A DNA stretch of 5,177 bases from assembly GCA_016179005.1 (NCBI GenBank), contig JACOSF010000042.1, positions 1 to 5,177 of the forward strand, read 5' to 3'. The translations under genes and the position numbers were made by a program. Below the pieces are notes generated by a model. That model worked only from the letters and a program-made list of their open reading frames with translations. It did not search any database and was not told the DNA's origin. Source of the stretch: Acidobacteriota bacterium (lineage in GTDB: Bacteria; Acidobacteriota; Terriglobia; Acidiferrales; UBA7541). This document shows, in pieces, positions 1-5,177 of this stretch. Each line of letters starts with the position of its first letter. Within the stretch, counting starts at the first letter, position 1.

Positions 1-2983
1 CAAGAGCGGTTCCAATCGCATGGGTGGCACTCTCTTCTGGTATGGCCAGCACGACTCCCTCAATGCCCGCAATGCGGCGGAGGAAGTGGCTCTCTTGAAC
101 AAGCCGACGCGCTATTACGAAAACCAGATCGGCGGCACCCTTGGCGGGCCCATTGTCAAAGATAAGACCTTTTTCTTTGTGTCGTACCAGTGGGACCGCA
201 CGCGCAACAATCTTTCCAATGTGTTTCCTGTTGTGAGCACCTATCCGACCCCTGCCGGACTTACGGCACTGCGCAGCCTGCCGGTGAATCCGGCTTTGCT
301 CTCTTATCTGAGCGTCCCATCCGTGTCGTCCATCCCGACGCTCACGACAGCGCCCTGTTTCGATGCGCCCGTGCCGGCAGGCTTCAATGCCACCAATCCG
401 TGCCAGACGCCGACCAGCGCGTTTGTGGGCGCGACTGCCATTCCTTACTCCACGTATCTCGTGCCGGACGCCAACGCCTATGAAGTGAAAGATCACCAGT
501 GGTCCGCGCGCGTGGATCACCGCCTGAGCAATTCCAGTGACATCTACGCACGCTATCTGTTTGACGAAGTGCGCACACCACGTGTGGCTCTCTCCAACGC
601 TGGCGAAAGCGCCTTTGCCGACCTCGGCTTGCTCCCCGACTACCGGCTCCTCACGCGCCAGCGCAGCCAGAGTTTCCTTGCGGACCATCGCTACTATTGG
701 GCTCGCTCGTTGAACGAATTCCGCTTTTCCTTCAGCCGCATTTCCACCGGCACCGGCCCATTCCAGATGCCGGAAACCGTGCGTAACACGGTGCCGGCTG
801 CCACGATCAATGACGCCTTTGGGGGATTCTTCCCCTTTTCGCGCAGATTCACTGCCGCTGGAGAAATCTTCACCATCGGCCGCGATTCCAGCCCCAACCA
901 AGTGAGCACCAATATTTTCCAGTTTCAAGAGAACTTCTCCCACAATCGCGGAAATCACAGCTACAAGTTCGGCGTCAATTTCGTTCGCGTGTCGAGCAAC
1001 ATCAACAGCATGCCCTCCGATCTTGGCCAATACTTCTTCGGCAATTCGGGAGTGGGCGGCTTGCAGGCCTTCGCCACCGAGCCGGCCGCAGCTCCCAGCA
1101 ATGCGCTGGTGGTGATTCAGCGCCTGCCCAACGTCATCAGCAATCCGATCACCGGTCAGATCATCGGCCAAGGCAATCCGAAGCTCTCCCTGCGTGAATT
1201 CGATCATTTCTATTTCTTCCAGGACGACTGGCGCGTCACCAAGGAGTTCACGCTCAGTCTGGGCATACGTTATGAGAACTTCGGCCAGCCCCTCAATCGC
1301 GTCAACCAGTTGAACCGCCGCGCGCCCATCGTGGACCGCGACAACAATAATTTCGCCCCGCGTTTCGGCTTCGCCTGGAACCTGTATGCTCACACCGTCA
1401 TCCGCGGCGGCTACGCCATGATGTACAACCCCATGGTGCTCAACATCCCGTTGCTCGTCTGGCAGAGCGGGCCGGTTTCGCCGTTCTTTGTAGCCGTCAA
1501 CCAGGCCACGCTTCCCGGCCTCACCGTGTTGCCCATTTCCGGCACCTATCCCAATGCGCCGATCAGCATCGCCGGCGTAAATGCGAGTAAGGTTTCGGGC
1601 TGCAGCTCAATCATCGGCCGCGCTATCTCCGGCACGGTTCCGCTGATCGACTGTGCCGCCCAAGACACCGTAGCCACCAACATGGTGAACCCCTATGTCC
1701 ACAATTTCTCCCTTGGCATCCAGCAGGAGCTCTCCCCCAACATGCTGTTTGAAGTCGGCTACGTCGGCAGTAGGGGCACCAAGCTCTTCATGCGCACCGA
1801 CGAGAATCCGAACGGGGGATGGAACACCCTTGGAACAGGGGCGCCTTCGCCCACCAATTTCTGTCCCACAGGATCGGGAACTACGGTCCGGGGTCCCAGT
1901 CCCAGTTGCATTCTGAACCGCACCAACAATGCGCGCGGCGCCATCTCCAAGATTGGCAACGGCGGAATTTCGGTCTACCATTCGCTCCAAACCAGCCTCA
2001 CTCGCCGCATGGCTCCTATCGGAAAATGGGGCAACGCCACTTTCAGCGTGGCCTACACCTGGAGCCACAATATCGACAACACCAGCGAAATCTTCGGACC
2101 CGGAGTCCGCATCATTCAGCGGAACATCATCAACCTCTTCTCATCGACGACCGGCGGTTTCGAAACCATCGAAGCTATCTCTCCGCTCGCGCAGGACCCG
2201 CGCAACGTGAACGCCGACCGCGGCAATTCTTCCTTCGACCGCCGCCATCGTTTCGTCTCCAGCTATCTGTGGGAGCTCGGCCACTCCAAGCATTTCCTGG
2301 TCGGCGGCTGGCAGTTGGGCGGCATCGTTACATACCAGTCCGGCCAATCGTACACGCCGCTCAATGGGAACCCCTTCGGGAGTTGCTACGATCCCGGCGG
2401 GTTCGGACGCGTCAGCACCGCACGACCCGCCATTGGCGACCCCAACGCCGGGCTCACTTCCATTGCTTTGCTCAAGGACGCCAACTGCACGAACACCGCA
2501 CTGGGCTATAAAGATGCCAACGGCGCGACGATCGCTCCCTCCGCTGCCCACTTTGTCCAGGTTCCGCTGGGCTTCCGGCCGGGACAAACGTTCACGGTTG
2601 GCAGCTCCACTTTCGTCGCCGGCAGCGCCGGGCGCAACTCGCTCGTCGGTCCCAACATTATGAACTGGGATTTCTCTCTCTTGAAAAACTTCCGCATCGG
2701 CGAAAGCAGGCGCCTCCAGTTCCGCCTGGAGATCTTCGACGTGTTGAACCACCCCAATCCCGGCAACCCCATCGGCAACGTCTTCTCCACCGACGCGCAG
2801 TTCACGCCAGCGTTTGCCTTCTCCCCGCGCAATACCGCGGCCGGCGTCACCGGCGTCATCCCGGAGAACGCCATCGATGCGTTCGATCCCGTCTCTCCGA
2901 CTCTGGCCAACACCTTCGGGAGCAAGGCGTTCATGAACACCAGCAGCCGCCGCATGCAGCTCGGCCTGAAACTCTTCTTCTAG
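1..2983 (+). CDS. TonB-dependent receptor, Oar-like/carboxypeptidase-regulatory type, 5'-truncated by the window edge
   Basis: This is an outer-membrane beta-barrel receptor of the large acidobacterial TonB-dependent family, thought to import or bind bulky substrates using energy from TonB-ExbBD; the substrate cannot be read from the sequence. The frame is open from base 2 (K-S-G-S-N-R before the Met at 20), and that stretch belongs to the family's conserved 'TKSGSN..HG.LF....D.LNARN' block at the end of the plug, so the Met at 20 is internal. Counting from that Met, family blocks include NQIGGTLGGPI (35-45) with KTFFFVSYQWDR (49-60), a QDDWRVT strand (401-407), NNFAPRFGFAWN (443-454), GYVGSRGTKL (580-589), SFDRRHRFVSSYLW (738-751), GGWQLGGIVTYQSGQSYTP (762-780) and RLEIFDVLNHPNPGNP (902-917). 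The C-terminus MQLGLKLFF, ending in Phe, is a typical BAM-recognised last strand. Relatives are usually about 1000-1200 residues, so roughly 150-250 are missing (signal peptide, Ig-like domain, plug). Eight cysteines fall in four close pairs. I see no frameshift. Confidence 0.93.
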   Translation, partial: KSGSNRMGGTLFWYGQHDSLNARNAAEEVALLNKPTRYYENQIGGTLGGPIVKDKTFFFVSYQWDRTRNNLSNVFPVVSTYPTPAGLTALRSLPVNPALLSYLSVPSVSSIPTLTTAPCFDAPVPAGFNATNPCQTPTSAFVGATAIPYSTYLVPDANAYEVKDHQWSARVDHRLSNSSDIYARYLFDEVRTPRVALSNAGESAFADLGLLPDYRLLTRQRSQSFLADHRYYWARSLNEFRFSFSRISTGTGPFQMPETVRNTVPAATINDAFGGFFPFSRRFTAAGEIFTIGRDSSPNQVSTNIFQFQENFSHNRGNHSYKFGVNFVRVSSNINSMPSDLGQYFFGNSGVGGLQAFATEPAAAPSNALVVIQRLPNVISNPITGQIIGQGNPKLSLREFDHFYFFQDDWRVTKEFTLSLGIRYENFGQPLNRVNQLNRRAPIVDRDNNNFAPRFGFAWNLYAHTVIRGGYAMMYNPMVLNIPLLVWQSGPVSPFFVAVNQATLPGLTVLPISGTYPNAPISIAGVNASKVSGCSSIIGRAISGTVPLIDCAAQDTVATNMVNPYVHNFSLGIQQELSPNMLFEVGYVGSRGTKLFMRTDENPNGGWNTLGTGAPSPTNFCPTGSGTTVRGPSPSCILNRTNNARGAISKIGNGGISVYHSLQTSLTRRMAPIGKWGNATFSVAYTWSHNIDNTSEIFGPGVRIIQRNIINLFSSTTGGFETIEAISPLAQDPRNVNADRGNSSFDRRHRFVSSYLWELGHSKHFLVGGWQLGGIVTYQSGQSYTPLNGNPFGSCYDPGGFGRVSTARPAIGDPNAGLTSIALLKDANCTNTALGYKDANGATIAPSAAHFVQVPLGFRPGQTFTVGSSTFVAGSAGRNSLVGPNIMNWDFSLLKNFRIGESRRLQFRLEIFDVLNHPNPGNPIGNVFSTDAQFTPAFAFSPRNTAAGVTGVIPENAIDAFDPVSPTLANTFGSKAFMNTSSRRMQLGLKLFF

Positions 2984-3005
2984 CGCGGCACAACCAAAAC
3001 TCTTC

Positions 3006-3043
3006 CGCCCGGGGGATGCACGTCCCCCGGGCGTTTTCTTTTG
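3006..3043 (+). terminator. Rho-independent terminator of the receptor gene
   Basis: A perfect 11-bp GC-rich inverted repeat (arms 3006-3016 and 3023-3033, loop TGCACG) is followed directly by TTTTCTTTT, starting 23 bases after the receptor stop codon. This is the textbook layout of an intrinsic terminator on the + strand. On the minus strand the same stem is followed only by GAAGAGTTTTGG, a weak U-tract, so any action on the convergent gene would be poorer. Confidence 0.9.
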
Positions 3044-3045
3044 TA

Positions 3046-3067
3046 GGACAGGCTTTCTAGCCTGTCC
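3046..3067. repeat. Short intergenic palindrome, probable dispersed repeat
   Basis: A perfect 9-bp inverted repeat, GGACAGGCT (3046-3054) and AGCCTGTCC (3059-3067), encloses a 4-base loop TTCT. It has no T-tract on either side, so it is not a good intrinsic terminator, and it sits apart from the terminator stem just upstream. Its GGACAGGC/GCCTGTCC core resembles small palindromes I associate with intergenic regions of acidobacterial genomes. Only one copy lies in this window, so repetition is inference. Confidence 0.55.
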
Positions 3068-3193
3068 GCCGTGATTGCACCACGCAAGGAGCACGCCCGC
3101 TTCAGGAACTCGAACGGCGCAGTCTTCGACTCCTCGCCAATCACATTTCACGGTGTTGTCAGGGAAAAGTTAAGAAAGGAGAGACCTGCTCGG

Positions 3194-5177
3194 CTAGAAC
3201 TGTACCTTCACCGTCACCTGTGTCGTCACCGGTTTTCCGTTCACCACCGGCGCGGAAAGCTGCCAGCCCGACTTCGCCGCGTTGATCAACAACTGGCCGA
3301 TGCCCGGATCGCCGTTGTTCACCACGCCGCCGGTCAGCTTGCCGCTATCATTTACATCAAGCCTCAGTTGTACGATGCTGCCGGCCGCGGCGCGCTGCGT
3401 AATCTCGCCCGGCACAGTCGTGGATAGCCCCTTCAGCGGAGCATCGAGGTAGCGGTTGTTCACCAGTTGCCCCGCGCCGAGCGGTCCCGTCCAGCTCAAG
3501 TGCGAGAGCGCTGAGGGGAGGACTTGCACAGTTGCGCTCCTCGCTACTTCAGGGCCCGCGGGCTGTTTCTCGGGGGGCCGGCTGGCCGCTTCCAGGCGGG
3601 CCAGTTCCGCCGGAATCTTTCCGGAAACATCCCGCGCCGCTTCGCCGATCTTCCCGCTCGCACCCATATACTTTTGCAGTTCTGCCTGCAATTGTTTCAG
3701 GGCGTTGGCATCGTTCTTCCCGCCGTTGAACTGCGTTTGGAACGAGTTCGCCTTGTTCTGCTCGGCCCGGTCAATGGCGCTCACCACGTCTGACGGGTTC
3801 CCGCCCAGCCCGCGGATTTCGTCCACTTTGCCCCGCGCCGCGCCGTACTCCTCGCGCTGGATATCTTGCGCCACCCCGCTTCTCAGATCATTGATCTTTC
3901 TATCCGTAGCCGCCGCCGCTTCCGCTCCCGAGAGCGCATCCATGTTGCGGTTAATCGTCCCTTCCAGGCTCCGCGCGTCGGTCGTCAGCGGGCCGTTCAT
4001 GTTGATCACTTGCTGGACCAGGCCGCGCGCCTGCTCCAGGCTTGCCTTATCTTTTTTCTGCGCCAGCGGCCGCGCCTGGGAAAGCAGTCCGTCCGCCTTT
4101 TCCAGGTCCGGGATTCTCTTCGTCAGGTAGTCCTGTGCGTCCGCGCGCCGCACCCCGCCCTGCATTTTTGCAATCTCATCAAACGCCTTCCGCGCATCGC
4201 TTACTTTTCCGCCATTGAAAGCCGTCAAGCCTTTCTGCCAGAGACCCTCTTCCTTTTTGAGCTGGGCCTGCCGCGTCGTGTCGCTCCTCAGGCTCACGAT
4301 TTCTCGACTCAACGCATCAATGTCCCCGCCATGCGTACCGCCGCTGATGCCCCTGGCCTGTTTCAGTTTATCTTCCGCCGCATCGAATTTCGCCGAGCCC
4401 ATCAACTTCTTCGCTTCATCCATCAGTTTTTCCTGGGCCAGGCTCGGCGAAGGCACTGACGGCCCGGGCCCCGGCTCGGGTTTCGTGATTTCGCTGCCGC
4501 CTGCGCCCGCTCCCGGCTCAGTCGCTTTCGGCCGCGTCGCCATGTACCCGCCGATCGCGACTGCAAGCACGAGCACGGCCGCGATCCCCATCACCGCCGG
4601 CTTCTTCCACACCGGCACCGCTACTTCGGCCGGCACCGGCATCGCCACGGCTGCGACGGGTGCTTCCGCGGGCTTTTCTTTCCTGGGCTTGAAGACCGGC
4701 ACGGTTTCGTCGTGCGGTGAAACAGGCTTCGCCGCGGGTTTCTTTTCTTCCGCCGGTTTCGGCTTCTCCACCGCCGGCGCGGCGGGGGGAGCAGCCTTCA
4801 CCTCAGGAAGAGGCGCGGGCTTTTGCTCAACAGGTTTGGCCGGCGCGGCGGGAGGCGCCACAGCGGGTGGTGGCGCGGGCTTTTGTTCTGCTGGCTTCGC
4901 CGGTGCCGCCGGCGCTGGCACAGCCTGCTCCACAGCCTTTTCCTTCTCTTTTCCTTTCTTCTTCTTTTCTTTTTCAGACGGCGGCGCAGCCGGCGGCTCG
5001 GCCACTGGCGGTTTCACCGCAGGCAGAGGAGGTGGAGGCACGGCTGCGGGAGGCTCACTGATCTGCGCTTCGGAAAACGCCTGTGCCATCTGCTGCGGCG
5101 TTCCCACCATGGTCTTGTCCGACGGCAGAGGCGCCGCAGGGGCTCCAGGCGCCATGGGCGCTGCTTGTACAGTTTCC
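3194..5177 (-). CDS. Single-pass membrane protein with helical repeats and C-terminal TonB-like domain, 5'-truncated by the window edge
   Basis: The stop codon is at 3196-3194 and the frame stays open to the right edge: seven codons (E-T-V-Q-A-A-P) precede the Met at 5155, which has no Shine-Dalgarno sequence, so the true start is outside. Numbering from that Met: 1-180 is Pro/Ala-rich with a Lys/Glu tract (61-73) and a 20-residue tandem repeat; 187-205 is a single transmembrane helix (AVMGIAAVLVLAVAIGGYM); 210-237 is a Gly/Pro linker; 238-523 holds about five degenerate helical repeats; 578-653 resembles TonB_C (PF03544), with a GDP turn, a conserved Trp, the NGKPV loop and a final VTVKVQF strand. 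The basic N-side suggests the Pro-rich part is cytoplasmic and the repeats plus TonB-like domain are outside the inner membrane. The likely role is contact with a periplasmic or outer-membrane partner, but this is inference. The missing N-terminus could carry a signalling domain such as a Ser/Thr kinase, FHA or zinc ribbon. I do not recognise a named gene. Confidence 0.85.
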   Translation of the reverse strand, partial: ETVQAAPMAPGAPAAPLPSDKTMVGTPQQMAQAFSEAQISEPPAAVPPPPLPAVKPPVAEPPAAPPSEKEKKKKGKEKEKAVEQAVPAPAAPAKPAEQKPAPPPAVAPPAAPAKPVEQKPAPLPEVKAAPPAAPAVEKPKPAEEKKPAAKPVSPHDETVPVFKPRKEKPAEAPVAAVAMPVPAEVAVPVWKKPAVMGIAAVLVLAVAIGGYMATRPKATEPGAGAGGSEITKPEPGPGPSVPSPSLAQEKLMDEAKKLMGSAKFDAAEDKLKQARGISGGTHGGDIDALSREIVSLRSDTTRQAQLKKEEGLWQKGLTAFNGGKVSDARKAFDEIAKMQGGVRRADAQDYLTKRIPDLEKADGLLSQARPLAQKKDKASLEQARGLVQQVINMNGPLTTDARSLEGTINRNMDALSGAEAAAATDRKINDLRSGVAQDIQREEYGAARGKVDEIRGLGGNPSDVVSAIDRAEQNKANSFQTQFNGGKNDANALKQLQAELQKYMGASGKIGEAARDVSGKIPAELARLEAASRPPEKQPAGPEVARSATVQVLPSALSHLSWTGPLGAGQLVNNRYLDAPLKGLSTTVPGEITQRAAAGSIVQLRLDVNDSGKLTGGVVNNGDPGIGQLLINAAKSGWQLSAPVVNGKPVTTQVTVKVQF
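3197..3424 (-). other. TonB C-terminal-like domain within the minus-strand CDS
   Basis: Residues 578-653 fit the TonB_C pattern: a start strand GSIVQLRLDVNDSGKL (592-606), then VVNNGDP (611-617), a helix ending in Trp631, then Pro636, NGKPV (639-643) and the last strand VTVKVQF. In typical family members the spacing from the Trp to the NGKPV loop is the same, with W...P shifted by one residue here. In the family this domain binds the TonB box of outer-membrane receptors or acts as a generic periplasmic contact module. Assignment is by eye from motif order, without a profile search. Confidence 0.75.
3587..4444 (-). other. Five degenerate helical repeats (TPR-like) in the predicted periplasmic part
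   Basis: Residues 238-523 divide into about five units of some 47-54 residues, beginning near 241, 300, 352, 418 and 470. Each has an Ala/Leu helix, then a short break with K or E, then a helix of the A-R-x-x-(V/F)-(D/Q)-E-(I/V) type, then a Gly-containing turn (ARGISGG, AKMQGG, NMNGP, RGLGGN, YMGASG) and a third helix. The periodicity resembles TPR or related alpha-solenoid repeats, but the units are too diverged to assign to a family by eye. Confidence 0.55.
4541..4597 (-). other. Single transmembrane helix
   Basis: Nineteen hydrophobic residues (187-205 from the Met at 5155) follow the basic pair KK at 184-185 and precede ATRPK. It is the only hydrophobic stretch in the visible protein. 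Its position deep inside the chain, after about 190 hydrophilic residues, means it is not a signal peptide. The heavy positive charge on its N-terminal side favours an N-in orientation. Confidence 0.85.
4796..4915 (-). repeat. Two-copy 60-bp tandem repeat encoding a Pro/Ala/Lys motif
   Basis: Two adjacent 60-base units (4856-4915 and 4796-4855) encode APAAPAKPAEQKPAPPPAVA and PPAAPAKPVEQKPAPLPEVK, identical at 15 of 20 residues. By hand count about 41 of 60 bases match, with a 14-base exact core (GGCGCGGGCTTTTG on the + strand). A weaker third unit (APPAAPAVEKPKPAEEKK) follows. This looks like an old in-frame duplication that lengthened the Pro-rich spacer. Confidence 0.75.

Larger units (their letters stand above)
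2984..3193. other. Convergent intergenic spacer
   Basis: This 210-base spacer lies between two convergent stop codons. Its left third holds the terminator and the palindrome. In the remaining ~125 bases (3068-3193) I find no stem with a T-tract that would serve as a dedicated terminator for the minus-strand gene, no tRNA-like fold and no credible small gene. Open frames running through it are extensions of antisense shadows of the neighbouring genes. Confidence 0.7.

Noticed and set aside
20..22. ATG at 20 as the start of the receptor gene
   Set aside because: The frame is open upstream to base 2 and those codons (K-S-G-S-N-R) belong to the conserved plug-end block, so this Met is internal. 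There is also no signal peptide after it.
1819..2511. 230-residue + strand open frame inside the receptor
   Set aside because: It is an Arg/His/Pro-rich out-of-frame shadow of the receptor, which has clear family motifs over the same bases.
3046..3067. Palindrome as a second terminator or CRISPR repeat
   Set aside because: It has no T-tract on either strand and no second copy or spacer structure in the window.
2141..3151. 336-residue open frame on the minus strand
   Set aside because: It runs antisense through the receptor 3' end, the terminator and the palindrome. Its product has no recognisable domain, and such long antisense frames are expected in GC-rich coding DNA.
3068..3193. Dedicated terminator for the minus-strand gene
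   Set aside because: I found only 3-4 bp stems without a following U-tract, so none is called.
3071..3427. 118-residue + strand open frame starting in the spacer
   Set aside because: Most of it is antisense to the TonB-like domain; the product is Arg/His-rich without motifs, and no ribosome binding site is evident at its start.
3456..4459. Several + strand open frames (such as 3456-4130 and 3866-4459)
   Set aside because: All lie antisense to the helical repeat region, whose minus-strand product shows regular helical periodicity; the + strand products are Ser/Arg-rich without domains.

Overview
The window holds the 3' parts of two large convergent genes separated by a 210-base spacer. It looks like a piece of a GC-rich genome of the Acidobacteriota (Solibacter/Terriglobia type). 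That placement is inferred from the style of the left-hand protein: a very long TonB-dependent receptor of the carboxypeptidase-regulatory/Oar-like type, a family greatly expanded in that phylum. No rRNA or other phylogenetic marker is present to confirm it.

Left region (1-2983, + strand): the C-terminal ~990 residues of an outer-membrane TonB-dependent receptor. The reading frame is open to the left edge, so the signal peptide, the N-terminal Ig-like extension and most of the plug are outside the window. The visible part is the end of the plug and the whole beta-barrel, closing with a C-terminal Phe.

Spacer (2984-3193): a strong Rho-independent terminator for the receptor (11-bp perfect stem plus a T-rich tail), followed 12 bases later by a separate 9-bp palindrome that looks like a dispersed intergenic repeat. 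I see no gene, tRNA or convincing promoter here, and no clear terminator of its own for the minus-strand gene.

Right region (3194-5177, - strand): at least 660 residues of a multi-domain membrane protein, also open at the window edge. In order it has a Pro/Ala/Lys-rich low-complexity segment, one transmembrane helix, about five degenerate helical-hairpin repeats, and a C-terminal domain that reads as TonB_C. In classical TonB the Pro-rich spacer follows the membrane anchor; here it precedes it, and the spacer after the membrane is helical. This is the most interesting object in the window.

Taken together, an outer-membrane receptor that needs a TonB-type partner lies tail to tail with a protein ending in a TonB-like domain. 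Whether they work together cannot be decided from sequence: they are not in one operon, and acidobacterial genomes carry many copies of both families.
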